From contig NZ_KQ089823.1 of the NCBI RefSeq assembly GCF_001037495.1, forward strand, positions 310,001 through 374,000: 64,000 nt of DNA, given 5' to 3'. Both the position numbers and the translations under genes were made by a program. Positions 1-9,051 of this stretch are shown here, piece by piece. The notes under the pieces were generated by a model. That model saw nothing but the letters and a program-made list of their open reading frames with translations, was not told where the DNA came from and ran no database searches. This stretch comes from Citrobacter sp. MGH106 (GTDB lineage: Bacteria > Pseudomonadota > Gammaproteobacteria > Enterobacterales > Enterobacteriaceae). Every line of letters starts with the position of its first letter. The first letter of the stretch is position 1.

Positions 1-606
1 CCGTTCCTGTACGCCTCTTCTGCCGCCACCTACGGCGGTCGTACTTCTGACTTCATCGAATCCCGCGAATATGAGAAACCGCTGAACGTCTACGGCTACT
101 CAAAATTCCTGTTCGACGAATATGTGCGTCAGATCCTGCCTGAAGCAAACTCCCAGATCGTTGGCTTCCGTTATTTCAATGTCTACGGACCGCGTGAAGG
201 CCATAAAGGCAGCATGGCAAGTGTGGCTTTCCATCTCAACACCCAGCTCAACAATGGCGAAACACCAAAGCTGTTTGAAGGCAGTGAAAACTTCAAACGT
301 GATTTCGTCTATGTCGGCGATGTTGCAGCGGTAAACCTGTGGTTCCTGGAAAATGGCGTTTCCGGAATCTTCAACCTCGGTACTGGTCGGGCAGAATCTT
401 TCCAGGCCGTCGCGGACGCTACGCTGGCGTACCACAAAAAAGGCAGTATTGAGTACATTCCGTTCCCGGAAAAACTGAAAGGCCGTTACCAGGCATTTAC
501 CCAGGCGGATCTGACTAACCTGCGTGCTGCGGGCTATGACAAACCGTTTAAGACCGTTGCCGAAGGCGTAACGGAATATATGGCCTGGCTGAACCGCGAC
601 GCGTAA
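1..606 (+). CDS. hldD: ADP-L-glycero-D-manno-heptose 6-epimerase, 3' part
   Basis: The epimerase makes ADP-L-glycero-beta-D-manno-heptose, the donor used by WaaC and WaaF for the LPS inner core. The window opens inside the gene; the frame is open from base 1 and encodes the last 201 residues of a protein that is 310 residues long in E. coli, so about 109 N-terminal residues with the NAD-binding fold lie outside. Visible are the SDR catalytic serine segment ([11 protein letters not shown]) at the very start, the YGYSK catalytic Tyr/Lys motif about 30 residues later, and the substrate-loop sequence [11 protein letters not shown]. It is the first gene of the plus-strand waa operon; waaF begins 2 bases after its stop. 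Assignment is secure; only the cut at the window edge makes it partial. Confidence 0.97.
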   Translation, partial: PFLYASSAATYGGRTSDFIESREYEKPLNVYGYSKFLFDEYVRQILPEANSQIVGFRYFNVYGPREGHKGSMASVAFHLNTQLNNGETPKLFEGSENFKRDFVYVGDVAAVNLWFLENGVSGIFNLGTGRAESFQAVADATLAYHKKGSIEYIPFPEKLKGRYQAFTQADLTNLRAAGYDKPFKTVAEGVTEYMAWLNRDA

Positions 607-608
607 GT

Positions 609-1655
609 ATGAAAATTTTGGTGATAGGCCCGTCATGGGTGGGCGACATGATGATGTCGCAAAGTCTCTATCGCACGCTCAAGGCGCGCTATCCCCAGGC
701 GATAATCGACGTGATGGCACCTGCATGGTGCCGTCCGCTGCTGTCGCGTATGCCTGAAGTCAACGAAGCCATCGCCATGCCGCTGGGACACGGTGCGCTG
801 GAGATCGGCGAACGCCGTAAACTCGGTCACAGTATGCGTGAGAAACGCTATGACCGTGCTTACGTGCTACCAAACTCTTTTAAATCCGCTCTGGTGCCGT
901 TCTTTGCAGGCATTCCCCATCGTACAGGCTGGCGTGGCGAGATGCGCTACGGCTTACTCAACGATGCGCGCGTGCTGGATAAAGAGGCCTGGCCGCTGAT
1001 GGTCGAACGCTATGTGGCGCTGGCCTACGATAAAGGCGTGATGCTTTCCGCCAAAGATTTACCGCAACCGCTGTTATGGCCACAACTGCAAGTCAGTGAA
1101 GGCGAAAAATCACTGACCTGTAACCAGTTCTCCCTCTCTGCTGAACGCCCAATCATCGGTTTTTGCCCTGGCGCAGAATTTGGTCCGGCGAAACGCTGGC
1201 CTCACTATCACTATGCTGAACTGGCGAAGCAACTGATCGACGAAGGCCATCAGATTGTGCTGTTTGGCTCGGCCAAAGATCATGAGGCCGGCAATGAGAT
1301 TCTGGCAACGCTGAACACCGAACAGCAGGCGTGGTGTCGTAACCTGGCTGGCGAAACGCAGCTGGAACAGGCCGTTATTCTGCTTGCCGCCTGTAAAGCT
1401 GTTGTCACCAATGACTCCGGCTTAATGCACGTTGCCGCGGCGTTGAACCGACCTCTGGTAGCATTGTATGGCCCAAGTAGTCCTGACTTTACCCCGCCGT
1501 TGTCTCACAAAGCGCGGGTCATTCGTCTGATTACGGGTTATCACAAGGTTCGTAAAGGGGATGCAGCAGAAGGTTATCACCAGAGCCTGATTGACATCAC
1601 TCCCCAGCGTGTACTGGAAGAACTCAATGACCTGTTGTTACAAGAGGAAGTCTGA
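609..1655 (+). CDS. waaF: ADP-heptose:LPS heptosyltransferase II
   Basis: A GT9-family transferase of 348 residues that adds the second heptose to HepI of the LPS inner core on the cytoplasmic face of the inner membrane. The N-terminal loop GPSWVGDMMMSQSL carries Asp13, equivalent to the proposed catalytic base of the family. The C-terminal donor-binding segment (NDSGLMHVAAAL, from about residue 268) is the usual ADP-heptose signature. Length equals the E. coli protein. The start ATG lies 2 bases after the hldD stop and 3 bases separate its stop from waaC, so the three heptose genes are tightly coupled. Nothing unusual is seen. Confidence 0.97.
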   Translation: MKILVIGPSWVGDMMMSQSLYRTLKARYPQAIIDVMAPAWCRPLLSRMPEVNEAIAMPLGHGALEIGERRKLGHSMREKRYDRAYVLPNSFKSALVPFFAGIPHRTGWRGEMRYGLLNDARVLDKEAWPLMVERYVALAYDKGVMLSAKDLPQPLLWPQLQVSEGEKSLTCNQFSLSAERPIIGFCPGAEFGPAKRWPHYHYAELAKQLIDEGHQIVLFGSAKDHEAGNEILATLNTEQQAWCRNLAGETQLEQAVILLAACKAVVTNDSGLMHVAAALNRPLVALYGPSSPDFTPPLSHKARVIRLITGYHKVRKGDAAEGYHQSLIDITPQRVLEELNDLLLQEEV

Positions 1656-1658
1656 CGG

Positions 1659-2627
1659 ATGCGGGTTCTGATCGTTAAAACATCGTCAATGGGCGATGTA
1701 CTGCATACGTTGCCCGCATTAACGGATGCGCAGCAGGCCATTCCGGATATTCAATTTGATTGGGTAGTGGAAGAAGGGTTCGCCCAAATCCCCGCCTGGC
1801 ATTCGGCCGTTGACCGCGTAATTCCGGTGGCGATTCGCCGCTGGCGCAAGGCCTGGTTTTCCGCACCGATTAAAGCGGAGCGTAAAGCCTTTCGCGATGC
1901 AGTTCGTTTGCAGCAGTATGACGTGATAATTGATGCACAAGGCCTGGTAAAAAGCGCCGCGCTGGTCACGCGTCTGGCGCGTGGCATCAAGCATGGTATG
2001 GACTGGAGCACGGCACGCGAGCCCCTGGCGAGTCTTTTTTATAACCGCAAACATCATATTGCCAAACAGCAGCATGCCGTTGAACGAACCCGAGAACTGT
2101 TCGCAAAAAGTCTGGGATATGCCAAACCACAGTCACAAGGTGATTACGCTATCGCGCAGCATTTTCTGAATGAACTTAATGCCGATGCGGGACAGTATGC
2201 GGTCTTCTTGCATGCCACTACGCGTGATGATAAGCACTGGCCAGAAGCGAACTGGCGGGAGCTGATTGGCCTTTTAAATAATGCAGGCATACGCATTAAG
2301 CTCCCCTGGGGTGCTCCTCATGAAGAAGCGCGGGCCAGGAGACTGGCTGAGGGATTTGATTACGTAGAGGTTCTACCGCGAATGAGCCTGGAGGATGTGG
2401 CCCGGGTATTAGCAGGCGCTAAATTTGTCGTCTCAGTTGATACCGGATTAAGCCATTTAACTGCCGCACTGGATCGACCGAATATTACGCTGTATGGCCC
2501 GACGGACCCTGGGTTGATTGGGGGATATGGGAAGAATCAATACGCGCAGAAGAGCCATTCCGGAAAGTTACAGGATCTGGATGCCAGCGCTATCAAAGTA
2601 TTGCTACTTGATATTAATTTGCTTTAA
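1659..2627 (+). CDS. waaC: ADP-heptose:LPS heptosyltransferase I
   Basis: A 322-residue GT9 enzyme that transfers the first L,D-heptose to Kdo2-lipid A. It begins MRVLIVKTSSMGDVLHT, with Asp13 in the conserved acceptor-side loop, and has DTGLSHLTAALDRP from Asp261 for ADP-heptose binding, matching E. coli WaaC in spacing. It acts before WaaF, WaaP and WaaG. It sits third in the hldD operon; waaL begins 16 bases downstream. A longer upstream start for waaL would overlap the end of this gene by about 110 bases and is not needed. Confidence 0.97.
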   Translation: MRVLIVKTSSMGDVLHTLPALTDAQQAIPDIQFDWVVEEGFAQIPAWHSAVDRVIPVAIRRWRKAWFSAPIKAERKAFRDAVRLQQYDVIIDAQGLVKSAALVTRLARGIKHGMDWSTAREPLASLFYNRKHHIAKQQHAVERTRELFAKSLGYAKPQSQGDYAIAQHFLNELNADAGQYAVFLHATTRDDKHWPEANWRELIGLLNNAGIRIKLPWGAPHEEARARRLAEGFDYVEVLPRMSLEDVARVLAGAKFVVSVDTGLSHLTAALDRPNITLYGPTDPGLIGGYGKNQYAQKSHSGKLQDLDASAIKVLLLDINLL

Positions 2628-2643
2628 TTTTAAGAGACGAATC

Positions 2644-3927
2644 ATGCTTCGCCAACACATGTTTTCTCGCCTTATCTGCAGCATAAGAAATAATCCATAT
2701 GATTTTATATACGTACTATTTTATGCTGGGATCCTTGCAACCCTTGCGATGGTATTGGTCAACCCAGATGAAGCGCTAAAGGTATTTATTGTCTGTGCGA
2801 TCCTGTCTCTACCATTGATTGGTAAAAATATTAAGCATGTGCTTAGCCACAAACAAAATCTATTTTTACCATTTATGTTGCTGCTCTTCGGTTTAGTCCA
2901 AATCATTTGGGTGGAAATCTTTAAGCAACCCGGTTCTGCTTTTACCGGCGCTTATCGTTCATACCAGAACGGCGGCAAGGTCATGATTTTTGCCGCACTG
3001 GTTATTGCCGCATTGACATCACAACCATCACGCGCAATAAAAAACCACATTGTCAGCATCTGGGTGATTATTACAGCGATTGGCCTGTATTTTTACGCTG
3101 GCTATCAGCTTGCCGGTGCCCCCGATCTTTCGACCTACCGTGTTGCACTCGGTTTTGAGCACCCAACCGGAGCGGCCTACGGCCTGACGTTTATCGCGTT
3201 ATTAGCATCACAGGCGATTCTCAACCTGCGTTTAAAACATACCGTCTCACTTTACCTGCTACATTTCTTAATATCATTGGCCGTTATCATCACCACACAA
3301 ACCCGGGCAGCTATTCTGATCTATCCGCTCCTGAGTATCGGTCTTTTTTTCATACACTATCGCCATAACCGCACTATATTATTAAGGGCACTGCTGGCCT
3401 TCGCGGTATTAGTCGGGCTGGCAGCGATCCCCCTGAAATCGGTTATTGAAAATCGCTACCAGAATATGATGGTTGATCTGCATTCTTATAGCCAGAGTAA
3501 TAGTAATACTTCCATTGGCGCGCGATTTGCGATGCAACGAGTAGGAATTGATGCCGGCAAAGCACACTATTTGGGACAATCACTTGAACAACGTGATGCT
3601 GAAATCAAAGTATCCGCTTTACAAAATGTCTCACTGCAAGGGGCACTCGCGTATGTTGACATCCACCTGCATAATGAAGTCATTGATACGTTTTCACTTA
3701 AAGGCATCCCAGGGGTTGTTGTGCTAATCTTGCTGTATAGTGCTATGTTTTTAATAGGTTACACGCAACGTAGTCCTTTACTATTCGCCATATCAGGCGC
3801 TATAGCTATCTATGGCTTAAGTGATTTATTATTATACGCTAAAGGCGAAGCCTTGAGCAGCGTTCTGACGTTATGCGTAGCAGTAATGCTGGTACCGGGT
3901 CCAACGAGAGAAAGATGCCATGATTAA
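2644..3927 (+). CDS. waaL: O-antigen ligase
   Basis: A 427-residue polytopic membrane protein expected to join undecaprenyl-linked O antigen to completed core-lipid A at the periplasmic face. Many hydrophobic segments run through the sequence. A large loop in the second half contains TQTRAAIL (Arg221) and the HLHNEVIDT motif (His341, His343), which correspond to the functionally important Arg and His of WaaL/Wzy_C-family ligases. The ATG at 2644, 16 bases after waaC, is preceded by a weak AAGAGA and is preferred to an in-frame start at 2518 inside waaC. Like other WaaL proteins it is divergent, as expected when the ligase is matched to a particular outer core. Its end overlaps the next gene by 8 bases. 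Confidence 0.92.
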   Translation: MLRQHMFSRLICSIRNNPYDFIYVLFYAGILATLAMVLVNPDEALKVFIVCAILSLPLIGKNIKHVLSHKQNLFLPFMLLLFGLVQIIWVEIFKQPGSAFTGAYRSYQNGGKVMIFAALVIAALTSQPSRAIKNHIVSIWVIITAIGLYFYAGYQLAGAPDLSTYRVALGFEHPTGAAYGLTFIALLASQAILNLRLKHTVSLYLLHFLISLAVIITTQTRAAILIYPLLSIGLFFIHYRHNRTILLRALLAFAVLVGLAAIPLKSVIENRYQNMMVDLHSYSQSNSNTSIGARFAMQRVGIDAGKAHYLGQSLEQRDAEIKVSALQNVSLQGALAYVDIHLHNEVIDTFSLKGIPGVVVLILLYSAMFLIGYTQRSPLLFAISGAIAIYGLSDLLLYAKGEALSSVLTLCVAVMLVPGPTRERCHD

Positions 3928-4942
3928 CGCTTCAGGTTATTTACTAAGCATTATTATACCTGTATACAATAATGCTGAGTTTATTACAGCTACGCTGACG
4001 TCTATACATCAGAGTATTACTGAAGATGTTGAGTTAATAATTATTAATGATGGCTCTACAGATTTGACTGATGAACGTATCAATGCGTTTTATCGCGAAA
4101 AAAACTGCAATAACATTAAATACATCAATAAGGAAAATCAAGGTGTTGCGATCACCCGCAACGTTGGGCTTGCGCATGCTACAGGGAAATATATTGGCTT
4201 TGTAGACAGCGATGATATCATCAGCCCAAATTATTTTTCTGTTCTTCTCCCTAAATTACGAGAAGAAAAATATGATATTGTCGAATTCAATTTAACTCGT
4301 GATATCAATAAGTTGTATCAGGCTCCATCAGATAGTGAGAGCACTATAGCCCAGCATGAAATTATTTTAACTGACGACAACTACGCGCCCCTGTTACCAA
4401 CATTCCGTGCCGGGCAATGGCATCTCATGACAAAGATCTTTCATCGCGACATTATCGGCGAAGATCGATTTGAAGAACATCGCCGCTACGAAGATGTTAT
4501 TTTCTGCCCTTTTCAGTATTTCAAATGTCATCGTATTTTAAAAATTGATAGCAAGTTATACTATTACCGGGTAAATGATAAAAGTATCACCGAGAATATT
4601 ATCGATAGTGATGCTGATAATATCTTCTTTGCCATGAAAAAAATGAGCAACTACATAAGTAAAAATGATGAAAAGCGAGCTGTTGCTTCATTAATGATTA
4701 TTAATTGTTTTTTAGAAGGGCGCAAAATTTTACGCAAGAAGAGAGGGTATTATCGCTATGACGAGGATATGATTAATAATATTCAGAATGCACTGGCTAA
4801 CTGTGACACCAGAGTCGTTAAGAAAAAAATTATTTATAAAATGAAATATCCACATATTGATCGTTCCATTTCTGAATTGAGATATAAAATAATAACAGCT
4901 TGCAAAAATTTGTTTTTTGGAAAGGGAGCTAAAAATGTTTGA
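3920..4942 (+). CDS. LPS core GT2-family glycosyltransferase
   Basis: A 340-residue family 2 transferase with a GT-A fold at its N-terminus: LSIIIPVYNN near residue 8, the nucleotide-binding NDGSTD around Asp44 and the metal-binding DSDD at 96-99. The C-terminal third is basic and lysine-rich, consistent with peripheral membrane attachment. By position just after waaL it resembles waaV of the E. coli R1 core, a beta-glucosyltransferase, but I cannot assign donor or acceptor from sequence alone. It overlaps waaL by 8 bases and waaQ by 8 bases, so the genes are probably translationally coupled. The gene is visibly more AT-rich than hldD-waaC, which suggests acquisition by recombination of the core locus. 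Confidence 0.85.
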   Translation: MINASGYLLSIIIPVYNNAEFITATLTSIHQSITEDVELIIINDGSTDLTDERINAFYREKNCNNIKYINKENQGVAITRNVGLAHATGKYIGFVDSDDIISPNYFSVLLPKLREEKYDIVEFNLTRDINKLYQAPSDSESTIAQHEIILTDDNYAPLLPTFRAGQWHLMTKIFHRDIIGEDRFEEHRRYEDVIFCPFQYFKCHRILKIDSKLYYYRVNDKSITENIIDSDADNIFFAMKKMSNYISKNDEKRAVASLMIINCFLEGRKILRKKRGYYRYDEDMINNIQNALANCDTRVVKKKIIYKMKYPHIDRSISELRYKIITACKNLFFGKGAKNV

Positions 4943-5990
4943 TAAAGTAGAAAGAGTTCTCATTTGCAAGCTAAAATTTTATGGTGATGTACTGTTAATC
5001 ACACCTGTAATTAACAGTATTCAGACTCGGTATCCGCACGCTAAAATTGATCTTCTTCTTTATAAAGATACCAAATCAATCTTAGCCGCTAATGAAGGTA
5101 TCAACGATTTCTATCTCATTGAGAAAAAGAAAGGTCCACTGACAAGCGTAAAAAATTACATATCAATACGTCAGCAACTAAAAAAGAACCAGTACGATCT
5201 TATCATTAATTTAACCGAACAATGGCCGATTGGTGTACTTATCGCTTCGTTACACCGTCCATCTGTTGCGTTTGAACGCGACAAGAAACAATGGAACAGA
5301 CTATTTTCACGAGTTACACCACTGACTGGCACACATATTGTCGAACAAAATTTATCAATCCTCAAAGGCATTGGCTTTAGCGAAACAGAACTAAAGAAAA
5401 AAATGAGTCTTCGCTATCGTCAGAATGACTATCAATATTTGGTATCTCAACTCCCGGCATTACCTACGCAAAAATATGTTGTTATTCAACCGACTGCAAG
5501 ACAAGAGTTTAAATGCTGGGATGATGATAAATTTGCACACGTTATAGATCATCTGCATCAACTTGGCCTACATATTTATCTTACCTGCGGACCAGCATTA
5601 AGTGAGCAGCAGCAGGTCCAACGCATTGCTGCACTGTGTAAATTATCTCCTGACCTGACACTGGCTGGTCACACCACTTTCCTGCAGTTAGCCGCATTAA
5701 TCGACCATGCCATTCTCTATATTGGTGTCGATTCGGCACCCATGCATATGGCAGCGGCATTAGGAACACCACAGGTATGTTTATTTGGTGCGACCAAATA
5801 TCAACAATGGAAGCCATGGTCAGATAAAGCGATTGTGATTTGGGCTGGTGATTATCACCCTATGCCTTCCAGAAAGGAGCTCGACAGGTCAAAAAAATAT
5901 TTAACATGGATACCAGAACAAGCTGTGATTGACGCTATCGATACGGTACTTCATGATAGTGATACTGACAAAGGTAATGAGAAAGAATAA
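4935..5990 (+). CDS. waaQ: LPS core heptosyltransferase III, relocated
   Basis: A 351-residue GT9 protein clearly of the WaaQ type, which adds the side-branch HepIII to HepII. Motifs include KLKFYGDVLLITPV with Asp18, INLTEQWP, VVIQPTARQEFKCWDDDKF and GVDSAPMHMAAALGTP (Asp266), and it ends in a WaaQ-like EL-RSKKYL-IP-V tail. The ATG at 4935 has AAGGGAG about 8 bases upstream; a start 18 bases earlier lacks such a site. Its position is odd: waaQ normally opens the waaQ-G-P operon on the opposite strand, but here it is in the hldD operon between a GT2 and a GT8 gene, and no copy precedes waaG. AT-rich like its neighbours. Confidence 0.9.
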   Translation: MFDKVERVLICKLKFYGDVLLITPVINSIQTRYPHAKIDLLLYKDTKSILAANEGINDFYLIEKKKGPLTSVKNYISIRQQLKKNQYDLIINLTEQWPIGVLIASLHRPSVAFERDKKQWNRLFSRVTPLTGTHIVEQNLSILKGIGFSETELKKKMSLRYRQNDYQYLVSQLPALPTQKYVVIQPTARQEFKCWDDDKFAHVIDHLHQLGLHIYLTCGPALSEQQQVQRIAALCKLSPDLTLAGHTTFLQLAALIDHAILYIGVDSAPMHMAAALGTPQVCLFGATKYQQWKPWSDKAIVIWAGDYHPMPSRKELDRSKKYLTWIPEQAVIDAIDTVLHDSDTDKGNEKE

Positions 5991-6935
5991 ATGGATAACA
6001 AAAATAACGTCATTAATATTGCTTACTGTACAGATGCTAATTATCTGGAATATGTAGCAGTGTCCATTATGTCGGTCATAATGAACAATCCAGGACAATC
6101 TCTTTCATTTTTCGTCTTTGTCTATGATGTCAATGATGAGGATATTGATAAATTACGTTCAACCAGCGAAAAAATTCAGGTTGTAAAGATCGATAAAGAA
6201 GAAATTGAAAAATATAATAACGACTTTGCAATCAAACATCTTAACCGCTCGACTTATATGCGTTTGGCCGTGCCGCGCTTACTAAAAGATAAGGTAGAGC
6301 ATTTTATCTATTTAGATGCCGATACTTTGTGCTTTGATAAGCTCAATGAGATTAATAACATTGATATTAGTGATGTCATCTGTGCTGTTAGCCATGACTC
6401 GCTCGATATTCATGATAATAAAAATGCAAAACGTTTAGGTTTGCGCACTGATCACTATTTTAATGCCGGGTTCCTGTACATTAATGTAGCCAATTGGATC
6501 AAATATGATATTGAGCATAAAGCAAATACTGTCCTATTTGAACAAGGGAAATCATTACCTTATTTCGACCAGGATGCATTAAACATTGCTATGGATGGCA
6601 ACGTTGCGTTTATTGATAACCGATGGAATTTTTTATTCAATTGGTTCAACGATGAACAAAGGGAGTCTTTTTTCTACAACTCAGAGTTCCTCCCTCGAAT
6701 TGTCCATTTTACCGGCGGAAGAAAACCATGGTATAAGGAACATACAGGGCTTTCACAGCAACTCTATCTTTTCTATCATCATTTCACGCCATGGCGAAAT
6801 ACAGAATTGCGCTCATATGCACCACGTATGAGACCTACCGATTATAGGGTTTACTCTCGCCAGGAAGCCAAAAAAGGGAATTATTTCACCGCAATAAAAT
6901 GGTATATGAAATATCTCAAAACTAAATTGCAATAA
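5991..6935 (+). CDS. LPS core GT8-family glycosyltransferase (third copy)
   Basis: A 314-residue GT8 transferase, last gene of the plus-strand core operon; its ATG follows the waaQ stop with no gap. It carries the metal-binding DAD (109-111, in YLDADTLCF), FNAGFLYINVANW, the PYFDQDALN segment and HFTGGRKPW (His239), the standard GT8 hexosyltransferase set that uses UDP-glucose or UDP-galactose. It differs in its N- and C-termini from the two GT8 proteins encoded on the other strand, which share a WaaI/WaaJ layout. It may add a terminal or branch hexose; WaaW- or WaaT-like roles in E. coli cores are possible analogies only. A terminator follows immediately. Confidence 0.85.
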   Translation: MDNKNNVINIAYCTDANYLEYVAVSIMSVIMNNPGQSLSFFVFVYDVNDEDIDKLRSTSEKIQVVKIDKEEIEKYNNDFAIKHLNRSTYMRLAVPRLLKDKVEHFIYLDADTLCFDKLNEINNIDISDVICAVSHDSLDIHDNKNAKRLGLRTDHYFNAGFLYINVANWIKYDIEHKANTVLFEQGKSLPYFDQDALNIAMDGNVAFIDNRWNFLFNWFNDEQRESFFYNSEFLPRIVHFTGGRKPWYKEHTGLSQQLYLFYHHFTPWRNTELRSYAPRMRPTDYRVYSRQEAKKGNYFTAIKWYMKYLKTKLQ

Positions 6936-6962
6936 AAAAACTCCCTCACGGGAGTTTTTTTT
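6934..6962. terminator. bidirectional rho-independent terminator between convergent waa operons
   Basis: A perfect stem (AAAAAACTCCC paired with GGGAGTTTTTT around a TCAC loop) flanked by A and T runs on the two sides can end transcription from both directions. It lies directly after the plus-strand GT8 stop and its T run merges with the stop codon of the minus-strand GT8 gene at 6961. Confidence 0.9.
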
Positions 6963-7953
6963 ATTTTTGCTTTAATTTTTGTATTAAATAACCTGCATAA
7001 CTTATCAGCGAGGCGAAAAATTTACCCTGTAATCGCTCATGCCGAGATTTCTTTTTATATTGTTTTGGCGTTCTGGCTGGTAACAGGGGAACATCAGCCC
7101 ATGGTGATGCCTTCCATGCCTCAACAAAATACTGTGCAGAGGGGTAGTTAGCCCAAGAATTCCATGGTTTAGTTACGCCAACATAATGAATAAGGATTGT
7201 ATCATCCGTAATATATTTTTTATATCGAGAAAGATCTTTGCTTTTCAATTCTTGTTTAATACCATAAATGGCGTTAAATTTTCTCGGTAAAAAAATAACT
7301 TTATTTAAAAAAATAATATTTAAAACATCCTGGTCAGGGAAAGATAGTTTATTTCTTTTATCTAACAGAATATCAAAAGCAGCATTAATAAAATTCTGTT
7401 CTTTCCACTTTTTAAGATTTGCGTAGATAACTCCAGAATTAAAATATTCACTGTTTTCTGTAACATCTCTGGCGGGACTATCATCCACATCGGTAACTAC
7501 AGCGGCAACATGCTGATTAATATCAATTTGACTAAGTTCAATGAGCGAACCTTTACACATCACATCGGCATCGATATATAACAGAGAATCTATTTTTTCG
7601 CCCAAATATTCGAATGCAACAAATCTAAAGTACATTGCATGGGACCAGGCATGGCCGCTCGGCAATACTTTTAAACCTTCGGCATCCATAACATAAATTG
7701 AGATATTTGTGGAAAATTGTTTTGCTAGTTTTATAATTCTTTGTTGATAATCGTCGTCCAGATAATCTGTAAAGAGATGGAAATGTATATTTAAACCTCT
7801 ATTATGTAACAGTACTGATGTCATCGAGATCGCAGCACCAAACATAAAATTTTTATCAACACCCCAGGCAATGTTAAATTCTGTTTTTTGTTCAGTGGGT
7901 GCCTGATTAAATTCAAGTATCTTTTTTATGGATCGATGACAATCAAAGTTCAT
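6961..7953 (-). CDS. LPS core GT8-family hexosyltransferase (WaaJ/WaaR position)
   Basis: A 330-residue GT8 protein with a short N-terminal extension, FNIAWGVDKNFMFGAAISMTSVL, the DAD metal site at 128-130 (LLYIDADVMCKGS), YFNSGVIYANLKKW, FPDQDVLN and HYVGVTKPW, followed by the C-terminal basic region found in WaaI/WaaO/WaaJ/WaaR enzymes. Those enzymes extend the outer core with alpha-glucose or alpha-galactose from UDP donors. It is the last gene of the waaG-waaP operon, in the place where waaJ, waaR or waaT sits in other cores, and is a paralogue of the gene just upstream. The exact sugar and linkage cannot be read from the sequence. Confidence 0.85.
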   Translation of the reverse strand: MNFDCHRSIKKILEFNQAPTEQKTEFNIAWGVDKNFMFGAAISMTSVLLHNRGLNIHFHLFTDYLDDDYQQRIIKLAKQFSTNISIYVMDAEGLKVLPSGHAWSHAMYFRFVAFEYLGEKIDSLLYIDADVMCKGSLIELSQIDINQHVAAVVTDVDDSPARDVTENSEYFNSGVIYANLKKWKEQNFINAAFDILLDKRNKLSFPDQDVLNIIFLNKVIFLPRKFNAIYGIKQELKSKDLSRYKKYITDDTILIHYVGVTKPWNSWANYPSAQYFVEAWKASPWADVPLLPARTPKQYKKKSRHERLQGKFFASLISYAGYLIQKLKQK

Positions 7954-8001
7954 TCGCTACACCTATTTAATCTTATTATCAATAAATTACAGTTAGTGTT
8001 T

Positions 8002-9021
8002 TCAGTGCACTTTAGGACTATGTAACTTAGTCTTTATATACATCACATGACTAAGAACTGATCGGATATATTTTCGCTGTACTCTCTCATGCCGCGATTT
8101 ACGTTTATACAGTTTTGCTGTATTTGCGTTAAGTAAAGACTTTTCCGCCCATGCCGATTTTTCATAAGCTTCAATGAAGTATTTAGCTACTGGGTATTTA
8201 GCCCATTTATGCCATGGTTTAGTAACACCAACATAATGAATCAACACCGTATCATCAGTAATATAATCTTGATAGATTTCATCATTTTTATTCTGCAGTT
8301 CCTGATCCACACCGTAGATACAGTTAAAATCTCTTCTCAGAAAAATGACATTATCCACGAACAATATATTCAGAACATCCTGATCAAAATAAAGGAGTTC
8401 CTTCTGGCGCTCCTCTAAAATAGAAAACGCCTTAGTCAGGAGCTGTTGTTCTCGCCAAACATCTAAATTCGCATATACAACACCAGAATTAAAATAACCA
8501 TTACTCAGCGCTGGTATACCGAGCCGGTTACCTGATTTGATACGCACTTCATCTATATCATTGATAACAGCAGCATATTCCCCACAGAAATTAACCTCAG
8601 TAAACTCTCGCAAAGAACCTTTGCATATAACATCAGCATCAAGATACAGTACGGAGCTTAATTCTGCGCTTAAATATTCAAAGGCAAAATAACGATAGTA
8701 CATTGCATAAGTCCAAGCTTTCGTGCTCGGTAGCTTACGAAATGCAGCGTTATCGAAAACAAGAATCGTCACCGTCGTACTATACATTTGGGTCAGTCGA
8801 TTTATGCTTTCCAGATAGTCATTATCAATATAGTCTGTTGCTATATAAAAATTGATATCGATATCAGGATTATTAACTAATACTGATGTCATTGAAATCC
8901 CGGATCCAAATAAAAAATTGCGATCGACGCCATACGCAATATTTAATTTCTTATCTTTATCGTGCGTAGAGCTGTCAATAACATGCTTTTGAATAATTAC
9001 TTTTTGAAAATCAATGTTCAT
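8002..9021 (-). CDS. LPS core GT8-family hexosyltransferase (WaaI/WaaO position)
   Basis: A 339-residue GT8 enzyme with LNIAYGVDRNFLFGSGISMTSVL, DAD at 128-130 (VLYLDADVICKGS), GYFNSGVVYANLDVW, YFDQDVLN and HYVGVTKPWHKWA. It follows waaP by 30 bases and so occupies the waaI/waaO slot that adds the second outer-core hexose to the glucose placed by WaaG. It is closely related to the gene that follows it (48 bases on), with the metal site at the same residue number, indicating tandem duplication and divergence. Donor (UDP-Glc or UDP-Gal) is unknown. Confidence 0.86.
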   Translation of the reverse strand: MNIDFQKVIIQKHVIDSSTHDKDKKLNIAYGVDRNFLFGSGISMTSVLVNNPDIDINFYIATDYIDNDYLESINRLTQMYSTTVTILVFDNAAFRKLPSTKAWTYAMYYRYFAFEYLSAELSSVLYLDADVICKGSLREFTEVNFCGEYAAVINDIDEVRIKSGNRLGIPALSNGYFNSGVVYANLDVWREQQLLTKAFSILEERQKELLYFDQDVLNILFVDNVIFLRRDFNCIYGVDQELQNKNDEIYQDYITDDTVLIHYVGVTKPWHKWAKYPVAKYFIEAYEKSAWAEKSLLNANTAKLYKRKSRHERVQRKYIRSVLSHVMYIKTKLHSPKVH

Positions 9022-9051
9022 AATAAAATGGCCTCAAACTTTTTATGCATT

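Noticed and set aside
2518-2643. Extended N-terminus for waaL
   Set aside because: It overlaps waaC coding sequence, and the ATG at 2644 lies right after the waaC stop and gives a normal ligase N-terminus.
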